Shown in pieces: positions 12,285 through 23,412 of a stretch of DNA of 64,000 bases. A program made the position numbers and the translations under genes. The stretch comes from Chelydra serpentina (Eukaryota; Chordata; Testudines; Chelydridae): NCBI GenBank assembly GCA_037349315.1, contig JBAIAC010000010.1, positions 34,760,001-34,824,000 on the forward strand. Direction: 5' to 3'. The first letter of the stretch is position 1; each line of letters starts with the position of its first letter. Under the pieces are notes generated by a model that saw nothing but the letters and a program-made list of their open reading frames with translations, was not told the origin of the DNA and made no database searches.

Positions 12285-13745
12285 AAGTTGTCAACTTTCT
12301 AGTTGCACAAAACTGAACACCCTAGCCCCACTCCTTCCCTGAGGTCCCACCCTTGCCCTGCCCTTTCCCCAAAGCTCCACCCCCCCATTCACTACATTCC
12401 CCCTCGCTTGGTGGCTCACTCTCCCCAACCCTCACTCACTTTCACTGGTCTGTGGCAGGGGCTTGGGGTGCAGGAAGGGGCGAGGGCTCTAACTGGGATT
12501 GCAGGATCCAGGGTGGGGCCAGAAATGAGGGGTTCAGGGTGTGGGAGGGGGCTGCAGGCTAGGGGTTCAGAGTGTGGGAGGGGGCTGCGAGTTGAGGCAG
12601 GGGTTGGGGTCCAGGAGGGGGTGAGGGCTCTGCAGTAGAGCCGGGGATGAGGGGTTCAGGATGTGGGAGGAGGCTCTGGGTTGGGGCAGGGGCTTGCGGT
12701 GTGGGAGGTGGGGTATTGGAGGGCTCTAACTGGGGGTGCATGCTTCAGGGTGGGGCCAGAAATGAGGGGTTCAGAGTACAGAGGGGGCTCCAGGCTGGGG
12801 CAGGGGTTGGAGTGCATGGGGGGGTGAGGGCTCTGGGATGGGGGTGTGGGCTCCGTAGTGGAGCCGGGGATGGGGTGTTTGGGGTGCAGGAGGGGGCTCC
12901 AGGCTGGGGGGTGAGGCCGAGGGATTCAGAGTGCGGGAGGGAGCTGCGGATTGAGGCAGGGTGTTGGAGGGAGTGAGGGTTCTGGGTGCTGGCTCTGGGG
13001 TGGGGCCAGAGGGGGGATTGGGGTGTAGGAGAGCGCTCCAGGATGGGGCTGAAGGATTTGAAGTGCGGGAGGGGGATGTGTATTGAGGTAGGAGTTGGGG
13101 TGCAGGAGAGGGTGAGGGCTCTGCAGTGGGGCCAGGGATGAGAGGTTCAGGGTGTGGGAGGAGGCTCTGCGCTGGGGCAGGGAGTTGGAGTGCATGGGGG
13201 GGTGAAGGCTCTGAGCTGGCGGTGGGGACTCTGGGGTGGGGCTGGGGATGAGGGGTTTGGGTGCAGGAGGGTGCTCTGGGTTTGTGGGGGGGCTCAGGGC
13301 AGGGGCATGGGTTTGGGGCTCGGGATTGGGGTGTGGGCTTACCTGTGGCGCGGCTAAGGCAGGATGCCTACCGGCACTGTGCTGCACATGCCCCAGAAAC
13401 TTCCAGCTGATCTGGATCCTCAGTGCGGGGGCCAGGAGGCTCCACATGCCATTCTTGCCTACAGGCACCACACCCAAGCTCCCATTGGCTGGTCCTGGCC
13501 AATGGGAGTGCAGAGAGTGCTTGGGGTGGGGACAGCGCACGGAGCCTTGTGGCCCCCCGCCTAGGAGCCAGACCTGCTGACCGCTTCTGGGGCACAGTGC
13601 AGTGCAAGGATAGGTAGGGACTAACCTGCCTTAGCACCGCAGCACAGCTGACCGGACTTTTAACGGCCTGGTTGCCAGTGCTGACCAGAGCCATCAGGGT
13701 ACCTTTTCAACCAGGTGTTCTGGTCAAACACCGGACACCTGATCA
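12285..13745. repeat. G-rich minisatellite-bearing repeat
   Basis: A non-coding repeat whose left flank contains AAAACTGAACACCCTAGCCC and whose right end contains CACCGGACACCTGATCACAC. Its interior (about 12460-13330) is a degenerate tandem array with units of roughly 107-120 bp, each containing a GGGGATGAGGGGTTC-like core (cores near 12521, 12641, 12758, 12865, 13133 and 13243). The plus strand is strongly G-rich. Near 13479-13508 two CCAAT-type boxes form an inverted repeat (CTCCCATTGG / CCAATGGGAG). The long open frames on both strands come from the repeat structure, not from genes. Confidence 0.75.
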
Positions 13746-13883
13746 CACAAACCAGGGCTAGTACCTACATGGCCTAGCGGCTGAACCACCTACAGCGCTC
13801 GTCTTGAAGACACAATACACCTGACACGCTACTGGCACACTAGGGGTTCAGTGTACTCCATCACTGAGTAGCCCCAATAATTA

Positions 13884-14224
13884 CAATGGTTCCAGTGATT
13901 AATATCCTCAAATGTATATCTTATTTCCATATGAATTTGTCTAGCTTCAACTTCCAGCCATAAGATGTTATATCTTTGTCTGCTAGATTGAAGAGCACAC
14001 TATCAAATATTTGTTGCACGTGTAGATACTCACGAACTGATCAAGTTACTCCTTAACCTTCTCTTTGTTAAGCTAAATAGATTGAGCAACTTGAGTCTCT
14101 CACTGTAAGGCATGTTTTCTAACCCTTTAATCATTCTTGTGGCTCTAAACCCTCTCTAATAGATCAACATTCTTCTTCAACTGTTGACAGCAGAACTGAA
14201 CACAGTATTCCAGTGAAAGCTGCA
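13884..14224 (-). mobile_element. CR1 LINE fragment
   Basis: Complement of the CR1 3' coding and UTR region: GTCTAGCTTCAACTTCCAGC, GTCTGCTAGATTGAAGAG, CTTCTCTTTGTTAAGC, CACAGTATTCCAG. Its sequence parallels that of the copy at 23413-24290, so both belong to one subfamily. Confidence 0.82.
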
Positions 14225-15084
14225 TAGACTATGAATGAAGAACTAAGCCCATTACATTGCCCTGCCCCTCATGCTGTTATTTACACCAGAGAGTGCTAAG
14301 TAGGGGTAAAACACTGCTATTCTTTTGGGTAGCAATTGATGCACACTGTGCAGTGACTACACAACATGCAAGAATCAGACCCAACGTTCGTAACAAACTT
14401 TGGCGTAAAAGACACGAACTGGATTTTATTGTTCTACTGGTCAACTTTACTCTATGGAGTATATACGCTAGACAGTGATTTCATTTAAGGTTTGGTACAA
14501 TACCTAAGTTCCTAGGATATGAGTGTGAAGTACTGCACATGCACAATATACTTTGGAAACAATGCAGATTCTCCTTCCAAAAAGGTCAAGGGAATTTGTA
14601 CACTGAAGTCAGGCAATGGCCTTTTGTCTCTGAACTAATGCTATAACAAATGCTACATATTATGCGTATATACTACAGAAATGCAATAGAAAATAAATCA
14701 CAAGGAGGCAGTTTTAATATTTTGCCTCTCCATCTGGCAGCCATATTCAGTACTCATCACCATCTGTCTTTGGCCTGAGATTTCTTTCTCTGCCTCCAAT
14801 CTTAACACTGGAATGCCTTCCAAGACATACTTTCATTAAAAAGAACAGTTCTTGTGCTTATATACTTCTGGGCCTACACCTGCTTTATATTCAGTGAGTC
14901 CTCTTTGCACTGTTGAGTTTGGCAATTCCCCTGTTTACAAGACAAAAAATTCCTCTGTTGTGACAAGCTGGTATAGCTGACTGCTCCACCCACACCTGGA
15001 TTCCAAACTGCTGGTGTTGGGGGATAGTATGAATGGAAGAGTTAAACATACATAATTCACATATGGGACTGATTGCCACAAGAT
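14225..15084. other. No recognisable feature
   Basis: No gene or named repeat seen. The open frames at 14257-14478 and 14891-15079 are unsupported. Confidence 0.45.
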
Positions 15085-15850
15085 CTCAACAGTCAGGAGT
15101 CTGTGAGCGGCAGCAAAGTCATATAGCTATGATGTAGCTGTGGCAGTGCGTAGAATGGACATTCATCTTGAAAGGTCTCTTGCAAGTCTTTTTCCTTTGG
15201 CAAGAGTGAATAGGGGAGGATTTCAGTTTTCTTAAATCCCTCAAAATTGCATCTGCCAACCTCATTTATGGTCGGCCTCGAGCTCTACTTCCTTCAACCT
15301 CAGCTCTATAAACCTTCTGTAGAAGTGTACCTACCTGTATGTTGGACATGACCCCACCTTTGCAGTCATCTTGTTCTCAACTGGTTCAAGACCGCAACTT
15401 GCCAAGCTTGTTGAAGCGTCGCCTCATTTGTGACAAAAATCAAACCAATGATGTTAAGAAGATGCTGTAATTTTTGACATTGAAAATCATTAAGTTTCTT
15501 TTCCTGTGCTGTTTTTAGCGGCCATGTTTCTGCTCTATATAACAGAGTGGTCATCGCTGCTGCCTTGAGTACTCATATCTTAGTTGCAATAGACATCCTG
15601 CAGACACAGGCCTTTGAAGACACTGAAATGCCAGTGATGCACGACTGATCCAACATATGACTTCTTCAGCTATAGAACCTCCTGTTGTCAACCAACTACC
15701 CAGAGAGATACAAATGTTCACCCATTCAATGTCATTGCCATCTACAGGCATCATGGGAAGACCGTTTGCTTTTGTTTTATAGGAAGCATGCATAGCCTCA
15801 CCATAGATCACCATTTCTCTTAAGTCCCAGAGATTCTGCAGTCTAGCAGG
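15085..15850 (-). pseudogene. Non-LTR retrotransposon RT C-terminus (RTE-like), broken
   Basis: Minus-strand relic of a LINE unlike CR1. Around 15640-15750 the translation has VDGNDIEWVNICISLGS, matching the common 'I.YLGS' block after the RT palm, with EE-I--RI-RA-AFQ-L following. At 15500-15554 it has TLLYRAETWPL, corresponding to the VLLYGCETW motif shared by RTE-type and related LINEs, then an F-Q-C-L/H-L-L-I-G block and TNEATL. The two blocks are in neighbouring frames separated by a frameshift near 15551. No endonuclease or catalytic YADD is visible, so this is a 5'-truncated dead copy. Clade assignment is by motif resemblance only; RTE is my best guess and related clades are possible. 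Confidence 0.7.
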
Positions 15851-15865
15851 AGATTCAAAAAAGTG

Positions 15866-16125
15866 TGGACATTTATATGGATAATAAGGACATCCAGAGC
15901 AAGCTTTTAAAGAAAGCCCACAGGAGATTGTGGAAGGATATAAACCCTCAAGCTTCAAGGCATAAGCCAACATCTAACTAATATGATTTAGGAAGAAATA
16001 TTTTCTGTGGCTAGATTATTCCATTACTGGTTTTGAAGCAGCTGGTGCTGATTGCTGAAACAGACCAGATACTGGACTATATGGACTTCAGTTTTGATCC
16101 TATATGCTGATTCCTAGGTTCCTCT
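15866..16125 (+). mobile_element. CR1 LINE 3' end fragment
   Basis: Plus-strand CR1 3' UTR: ACATCCAGAGCAAGC, TTCAAGGCATAAGCCAACAT, AGGAAGAAATATTTTCTGTG, GATACTGGACTATATGGAC, and a degraded tail TGATTCCTAGGTTCC. It is directly adjacent to the RTE-like relic, in the opposite orientation. Confidence 0.78.
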
Positions 16126-16609
16126 TTGAAAAATTCAGATCTGGGTTTTGAATGCCCCCCAAAAACATGTTTTTTTTTAAACTAAGGACTAGATCTGGGG
16201 AAATCATTCATATTGAATAACTTGACAAATTCCCCTCTTTCCTATTTGTAAATTGTCCACAGACAATTTGTGAAATTCTCAACATCAGAATTTGTGAATT
16301 TTTTCAGGGCCTACTTCTTGGTCAGCAGATGGTGTGTGAACAGCTGATTGTGAATGTCTAATGTTTGACATTCAAAATGTTCAGTGTTGGTTAGTGACTT
16401 AAGTCACATAGGTTTTTTTGTTTTGTTTTTTGCTCTAGGATTGGCTGATTTATGCAACTAACCGACAATAGCATGCATATTTTATCTGGGTGTATAAAAT
16501 CGAAGTTTTCACTGTTCATGCAATCTTGAAATTTGGTTTTGGTGACTATTTAATCACTGAGGCTTAAAATGAGCATAGCATCTATGCTAGTAAAGCTTAT
16601 TCACTAGAA

Positions 16610-16906
16610 CTGCATTTCCCAAACTGTGGTCTGCAGATCACTTGCTAGTGGTCCATGGAGAGTTGGGTAGTTACACAGAGCTGACTGTCCTCCTTGTTAC
16701 CATCTGGCAAGTCACTTTTTTTTTTTTAAAAACAACTAAATACACATTTGATGGTCTTCCATGTAAACAATTGCTGTAGTCGCCAGAGGGATGATGTATG
16801 AATTTGAGCATAAGTTGTGTGCAGAGTGATCATGAATGGCAGTCCATGAGAGTACTCTCTCTACTGAGATGGGGTTTAGGCGATGAGAAAGTTTTGAGAA
16901 CCTCTG
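16610..16906. mobile_element. Possible hAT-type MITE
   Basis: Left end CTGCATTTCCCAAACTGTGG and right end AAGTTTTGAGAACCTCTG resemble the CAGTGTTTCCCAAACT / AGTTTTGAGAAACACTG termini of a hAT family. The flanks give only a weak 8-bp duplication (CACTAGAA / TGATAGAA). No coding sequence. The assignment is tentative. Confidence 0.45.
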
Positions 16907-18297
16907 TGATAGAATATTGACAGAAAGCCAAAAAACCCACCCAAATGGCACAAATATAGACAAACAGCCTGATCCAAAACCCATTGAAGCTGGAGCCTTA
17001 AACAAGGGCTTTTTGTTTCACTACAGGACTAATTTATTCAATCAAATAAAATTTTAATGTTAAAAAAAAAAAGAAGTCACATTTATTTTTGCAGTAGCTG
17101 GCAAGTTCCATTGGGGTGCAAATCACTCCTCCGCAGATGGCCAGCACACTTTAGACCTCTAACATGGGACCTGGGGAATGAGGAGGAAGGGGTGACAACA
17201 AATTTCTGTCTAAGATCTGGAGGGGGTGGGGGAGAGAGAGAGAAAATGAGGAATGTGAGGAGGAGGAGGAACCAAATGATCATAAGGAATTTAAAAAGCC
17301 ACCTGACTGGAGCTGCTTCTGTTTCTTGTATTAACAGCTTTAACAGTGAAATGTAATAGCGTTCAAAATTCAACATCTCCTGTTCCACTTCTTCTCAAAA
17401 AAGTATCTCACTCTTGACACATATAAACTAGCTAGTCCGCAGGGGTAGAGGGAGTCTTGTGATCAGTGCATCCCCTTCAAGATACCAACTGTGCTAACTA
17501 ATGCAATAAATAAATAAATAAAAATCTGCTATGGACTCTGTCTTGAAGGATCTGAGCCAATGTGAACATCCTGTGAACTCTGAATGAACAGTTCATTCAC
17601 ATCTGGATACTCTGGTTTAATTGGAATAGTCCAAGCTGGGCTCCCAAGAGCAAAGGATATAATCTCATGTCCGTGACTTTTTCAATTAAAACACAAATAA
17701 GCATTTTTGCACAATAACAGTTATAATTGCATTATAAAGGATAGGTCAGATTCTGCTCTCCGTTCCCGGTACAGAATCTGACCAGTGATGTTTCTGTTCC
17801 AGGAAATAATGGTGGGTTTTTTCCCCCCTTCTTTTTTAACTTTGAGATGAAAAATTATGCTTTCAGAGTTTTTGCTTTGGAGAGAGCCACTTGAAAGGGG
17901 TTCAAAGCATTGAGAGATGTGAGATCAGACATTTAGTTGCATGAACTATAGTGCTTAACATCTGCAATATTAAGTTAAAAATTGTCTAAACTCAGCCCGG
18001 ACATAAATGGATACAGTTCCACTGAAGTCAGTGGAGTTGTGCCTACTTATACCATGGCTGAATTTAACCCTTGAACCTCCTCGACAGAGCATTAGATTAA
18101 CTGTTCATACTGCCAAACTATTTAAATGAATCTTTCAAAGATCATGGTCAGTGATACACAAGCTGTTTGCCACTGAAGTCACTCTTAATAGTAGACTTCA
18201 GCAAAAAGTATAGACATTTTAGGGGGAAAAGGGATTTGCTGCTCCCTCTACCTTTTTTATTACCCATCACCCACCCAACTCAGCAAGCCACTTGAAC
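16907..18297. other. No recognisable feature
   Basis: No supported gene. Contains an A-run at 17061-17071, a GA patch near 17231, an (AAAT)n microsatellite near 17503-17522, and a short CCACTGAAGTCAGTGG near-palindrome at about 18018. Confidence 0.45.
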
Positions 18298-18305
18298 ATG
18301 TAAGG

Positions 18306-18707
18306 CAGTGGCTCTCAACCCTCTCCAAACTACTGTACCCCTTTCAGGAGTCTGATTTGTCTTGCATACCCTCAAGTTACACCTCACTTAAAAACTACTT
18401 GCTTACAAAATCAGACATAAAAATACAAATGTCACAGCACACGATTACTGAAAAATTGCTGACTCTCATTTTACCATATAATTTACCAATAAATCAATTG
18501 GAATATAAATATTGTACTTACATTTCAGTGTATAGTATATAGTACAGTATAAACAAGTCATTTGATATTTTAGTTTGTACTAACTTCACTAGTGCTTTTT
18601 ATGTAGTCTGTGGTAAAACTAGGCCACTATCTTGATGAGTTGATGTACCACCGGAAGACCTCTGTGTACCCTCAGGGGTATGTGTACCCCCTGGTTGAGA
18701 ACCACTA
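18306..18707. mobile_element. hAT non-autonomous transposon, copy 1
   Basis: Ends are CAGTGGCTCTCAACC at the left and GGTTGAGAACCACTA at the right, typical hAT inverted repeats. Flanking ATGTAAGG (18298-18305) and ATGTAGGG (18708-18715) form an 8-bp target duplication with one mismatch. The left half, including a fortuitous frame containing SCIPSSYTSLKNYLLTKSD, recurs in inverted orientation in the element at 22058-22601. Confidence 0.88.
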
Positions 18708-18715
18708 ATGTAGGG

Positions 18716-19234
18716 GACTTCGCTAAAAATGTTCCTCTTTGGCTGTATGCACCCAAATATGTTAGGGTGTATCTGGAAAAAATGTCTTCAGTTGCCAATA
18801 GCTTTCTGCTGAAGTTTTCCATGCTGGGGGTTTGCCTTAGGCTGATTTATTTAAGTTACAGTGAAAATGGTTTAACCATTTCCAAGAATGAAGCTAGGGA
18901 AAAATGTGTTTTGCCCATGTTAAAAAAAAATCTGGGGACCTTTTCTATGAGAACCCATATGCAGGCTTCAGAGAAGTGAAGCCACAGATAATGGTGAAAC
19001 ACTCAGCTGCCAGGAAAAGCGAGAAGATTGCCAATAAACCGAATAGTCAGTGGGAACAAGCTGAAGTCAATGGGAAAACTCGAGAAGTGAAACTGGTGGC
19101 CCAACCAGTCTGTTAAAAATCGAGCTACCACAGATTTTATATCAGTGCAGACAACTAAATAATTGACTCCAGATTTATATGATAAACACTTGGCATGTTA
19201 CAGAGCACCTTATACCAGAGAACCTAAAATTAAG
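18716..19234. other. No recognisable feature
   Basis: No supported gene or named repeat. Confidence 0.45.
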
Positions 19235-19358
19235 CCACACAAATATAATCCCCATTAGATGAGGGGGGGGAGGAAATGAAGCAGAGAGAGTATTCAACTT
19301 GCCCAACCGCACACAGCAAGACAATAGCAGAGCTGGGAATAGATGGGCATCTGAGTTA
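19235..19358 (-). repeat. MIR/CORE-SINE fragment
   Basis: Complement of a MIR-type element: AATCCCCATTAGATGAGG, CAACTTGCCCAACCGCACAC, AGCAAGACAATAGCAGAGCT, GGGAATAGATGGG. The block order matches the repeat at 6225-6432. Confidence 0.65.
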
Positions 19359-19465
19359 CAAAGGCATGTCTGGCTTTTGCTCATCTGGCTTCATCTGTTC
19401 CACCTGTTGTACTTACAATATTCTAATAGCTAAAAAACGATATTCCACATCCCTAGACTCTCTGG

Positions 19466-19548
19466 GCAAGACTCTCAGCTGGTATAAATCAGAATAACTG
19501 AAACAAGTAATGGAGCTACACTCATTTACCTCAGCTGGGATCTGGTCT
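19466..19548. repeat. Palindromic interspersed repeat
   Basis: Imperfect inverted repeat with arms around CTCAGCTGGTATAAATCAG and CATTTACCTCAGCTGGGA, separated by an AATGGAGCTACAC core. The unit resembles a widespread amniote repeat with CAGCTGGTGTAAATC arms. Non-coding. Confidence 0.5.
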
Positions 19549-22014
19549 GCTAGATGCAGAGGAAGCTGGAAAATAAAATGGCAACCAAAGCATTAAGGGC
19601 AGAAAGTGAGACTGCAGCAGTGCTAGAGGCATAGCACATGCCATGAAGGAGAATCATTCTGGAGAACTTTAGTCTTCAAGGCTATCATCCTTTCTGGAGC
19701 TTTGCTTGAGCTTTAAAATTAATAATAAATAATAATGATGATAAATGTATGTAATTATTATTATATTAGAGCTAGTAGTAAATTTTCAAATAAACCTTAG
19801 ATTCATCAGAAAATGCTGGTTCACTGAAGCAAAATATTTAGCCAAATCTATTACAGATTTTACAAAATTTTGGTTGAAGTTACAGGTGGGTTTCCATTGG
19901 AAATCTGCTGGGAGCCCATGTTCCCATGGCACTGCAGCAACCCCTGACATCAGCTCTCTTGGGTCTGGAAGGCTCTGGAGCCCTGATGGAGCCAGGACTC
20001 TTAGGGCTGCTAAGGTACCCGGTCTGCAGCAGCACTACCAAGCTCCCTGAGAGGAAGTGGAGAGCCTAGGGCTCTAATAGCCGAGGCTCCAGCCCATGCA
20101 CACTGGTTGGGTCACAAGCCTGAAAGCCCTGGGTGTCCTGGCTCTGGCCACAGCTGGGCTCCCATCCAGGGAACAGAAGCAGCGAAAGTGACAAGAAAGT
20201 CAATTTCACATTTTTTGTTTCAGGAACACCACCTGTCCATGTTTCTAAAACAAAGTTTTCAGGGAAATTTCAGTAAAATTGGTTTCATTCCAAATCAGAA
20301 TGAAAGCAAATTCCAAAATATCAAAGCTTCTTGCAAACCGAAACTCCCAAGTTTTGGCCAGCTCTAATAATAGCCACAATCAGCAAGATGCCTGGTTGTC
20401 TGAGTGAGGTGATAAGTGAGTGGAGCTATCTTGATTGAGCCAAGTCCAGAAATGAATCATAAAGGTAGACTTTGAGCGAAAAAGTCTGTCTGTACCCTCT
20501 AAATGCTTTGGAGGAGGGAAGGAAGGGGGTGGAAGAGCTTCATCAAGTCATACAGTTAATTAAATAGGGGAACAGTGATTGCTTTCAAACAGGATGACAG
20601 AGTTCCACTTCTGCAGGGTCACCAAATCCTCTTATGCTTTGAAGATTTGCTTTTATTGGCTGCCCTGCCCTTCTCACTGTGCCACCTCTAAAACGAGGAA
20701 GCACATGGAGCTTCCTCTCCATCCGGCTACTGAACAGGAAACGTTAGAACCTTGGACAGCCAGGGATATGCTAGCTGGAAAGTTTGGTGGACAAGCAGAA
20801 AAGGAATTGACTCACCCTCAAACATTGCTTCCAACTGGCAGGCCATCAAGATTTCCATGTGCCCTCTCCCATCATCCCCCAAATTGAGGCAATTCTGAAA
20901 AATTAGTGTGTTGACCTCATGCACAAATACTGGAAATTGGACTAATTAGTCTGGAAATAGGCTTGAGAAAACCACTCATCCATGTTGCACGCACACCAGC
21001 TGTGCCAAAGCCATGCTAGTTCCAGACTGTGAGCTTCCCGTCCTTCTTAATCATCAGTATTTCTGTGATGTGCACGTGCACGACACATTCACTAGCTAGA
21101 GAGGCACTAAATTTAGCTGATTCGCTGATATAGAAACTTGATTTTGCTGTATTGTTTCATCAACATTACACAAGAACATAAACCTCACTCAGTGTGTATA
21201 AAATAGGATGGGATGGATCCTTCTCATTGAGCCATCGGTGTATACTATAGCTTGTTTGTTGGCAAGACATTTCAGCTCAGAAAAATATACTGTACATCCG
21301 ACTGTGTGGAATATTTCTGGGGTCTGACAAAACCCTATTACCCTGATTTTTCAGCTTTTTCCATTATTAATTTTAACAAGCAGATATTAAAATTCCATGC
21401 CAGTGTGAATGTGTGCATACACACACAAATGTATGGTTTTATATATGCACACACACATACTTATCCCAGCATTCAATATTTAGAGAACACAGCAGAACAC
21501 AAACTAACCAAAATGAGGCTACCAAACCTTTCATGGCTACAGTGTGATTTAACCAACCCTCTGTGCCATTTTGTTTGCAATATATTTTAGTTATAATGCA
21601 AAACCTGCACTGTTACAAGTCAGGTGGATAGAAGCCATTGCATATGCAAGAAGAGCAGACAGAGTGGTGTATATGTAACAAAAACACATCTCATTCACCT
21701 TTAGAAAACATGACATGAATATTTCTATAGACAAACTTGCTTAACACCTACAAACTATTTTGAAGCTTCCAGCAATAATAATGTAATCGACACCTTCATG
21801 GAAATGTCTGAGTTAAGTCATTAACATCACATCTTCCTGTAGTGGTGAAATGGAAGATGTGAAAGCAGGGCACCTCTAGCAATAAAATTAAAAATAGCAA
21901 AGAGAAAAGGATAAGCTCTGGGTAAGACTGCAAACATACTGGCAATCAAAAAGCAAACAGACAGACATGACTTTAGGTACAGCTAATGAAATAAATAGAG
22001 GAAATGGGAAAGAT
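19549..22014. other. No recognised gene; possible repeat end near 20200-20372
   Basis: Mostly unassigned. The segment ending AAGTTTTGGCCAGCTCTAAT near 20370 resembles the end of an interspersed repeat whose complementary start (TTTAGAGCTGGTTGAAAAA) occurs at 62772, but I cannot delimit it. A short CA/TG-rich patch is at about 21410-21465. Confidence 0.4.
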
Positions 22015-22690
22015 TAATAGATTTTTAAGGCCAAAAGGACTATTAGATCATCTAGTCCAGTGGTTCTCAACAAGGGGTACATGTACCCATGGGGGTACGC
22101 AGAGTTCTTTCAGGGTGTACTCAACTCATCTAGATCAGCTTTTCTCAACCTGGGAGTTGTAGCACCTGTGGGGGGGGAGAAAGAGGGAGAGTCATGGGAC
22201 AGGTTTTAGGGGATTGCAAGTTCAGGGCTGGCATTGTTGGTGGCAAGCAGGGCAACTGTCCAGGGCTCCATGCCACAGGGGACCCTGCAACACTAAGTTA
22301 CATGCTTCAGCCCCGCTGTCTGGGGCTTGGGCTTCAGACAAGGCTCACAAGTGAAAAAAACAAGCTCAAGTAGAACACTGAAATGTAAGTACAATATATA
22401 TATATTCCAATTGATTTCTTTTATAATTATATGGTAAAATGAGAGTCAGCAATTTTTCAATAATCATGTGCTGTGACACTTGTATTTTTATGTCTGATTT
22501 TGTAAGCAAGTAGTTTTTAAGTGAGGTGTAACTTGAGGGTATGCAAGACAAATCAGACTTCTGAAAGGGGTACAGTAGTCTGGAAAGGTTCCGAGCCACT
22601 AATCTAGTTTGAACTTCTGCATAACACAAAATTTCATCCAGTTACTCCTCTATTGAGCCCACTAACGTATGTTTGACTAATGCAGGTCTT
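22015..22690 (-). mobile_element. CR1 3' fragment interrupted by hAT
   Basis: The complement of a CR1 3' tail is split: 22021-22057 (TTTTAAGGCCAAAAGGAC, ATCATCTAGTC) and 22610-22690 (CTTCTGCATAACACAAAATT, CCAGTTACTCCTCTATTGAG). The 544-bp hAT element sits between them, and its target duplication is CR1 sequence. Confidence 0.8.
22058..22601. mobile_element. hAT non-autonomous transposon, copy 2
   Basis: Starts CAGTGGTTCTCAACAAGG and ends with the CCACTA terminus. Flanks ATCTAGTC (22050-22057) and ATCTAGTT (22602-22609) give an 8-bp target duplication with one mismatch. Its 22370-22560 part is the reverse complement of copy 1 (18306-18707). It also contains a segment starting CAGCTTTTCTCAACCTGGGA at 22136 that looks like another hAT terminus, so it is either a longer family member or carries a nested insertion. 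Homopurine run near 22172-22190. Confidence 0.85.
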
Positions 22691-23412
22691 ACAAGAAGGC
22701 CATTTACTCTTGAAAGGGCAAAAAAGATCAAATATAAATCTTGCATCCCACACTCTCTTACATGTTGTCTACTTAGGCTGCATGCTCTTCAGGCCATTGG
22801 GCTTGTTTTCTGAACTATCTAGCAAATTTTCAGCTCCTGTGTAAATAGCGATACCCAACTAAAATTGACATATTGGTCTCAGGGTCAAGTTTTTTTAAAA
22901 CAGCTCCTGTCACATTTTACCAGCTTTGCCACACCATCCCCGCTCTCCCTCTCTCTCCCCACCTCCCCTCATTTATCTCCATACACATTCCCTTTAATTG
23001 CATCAAGTTTGTGTTAGCTTAATCATGGAGAATAGAGATTCTAAAAAGGAAGGTGGCAATTTCCCATCAGAAGTATGAAAATTTATTCCCAACAGCAATA
23101 ATTAGCTGAACAGAACTATCAGTCTAAGGTAAGCACTAGAAGATTACAAAGGCAAAAAAATGTTCAGGGCAGTTTAAAGGAAAAGAAGAGTTAACCTAAA
23201 TGAATGTAGTACCCTGGAAAGCACTGGAGTGACAGTCCTGGAGACAAAAGTCTTCCATCAACCATAGAATAGGTAGTTAGGCCTCTCCCTCAAATGCTAG
23301 TCCTGCAGGACAAACTCTAGGAATGAAAAGCCAGTTAAGTCTCAGTGCCAATTCAGTCCTTGGAAACCGGTAACAACTACGTCAATTAGTGGCAACTTTG
23401 TCTACAGCTGGT
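22691..23412. other. No recognisable feature
   Basis: No supported gene. A pyrimidine-rich patch lies at about 22936-22975. Confidence 0.45.

Noticed and set aside
12926..13540. 204-codon minus-strand Pro-rich open frame, and several G-rich plus-strand frames at 12303-13617
   Set aside because: They arise from the GGGG-rich tandem array; the frames are open because of base composition and occur on both strands over the same DNA. No domain.
12303..13760. Considered as a CpG-island promoter because of GC richness and CCAAT boxes
   Set aside because: The sequence is a repeat with tandem array structure and few CpGs relative to its GG content; the CCAAT boxes form part of the repeat. No gene follows.
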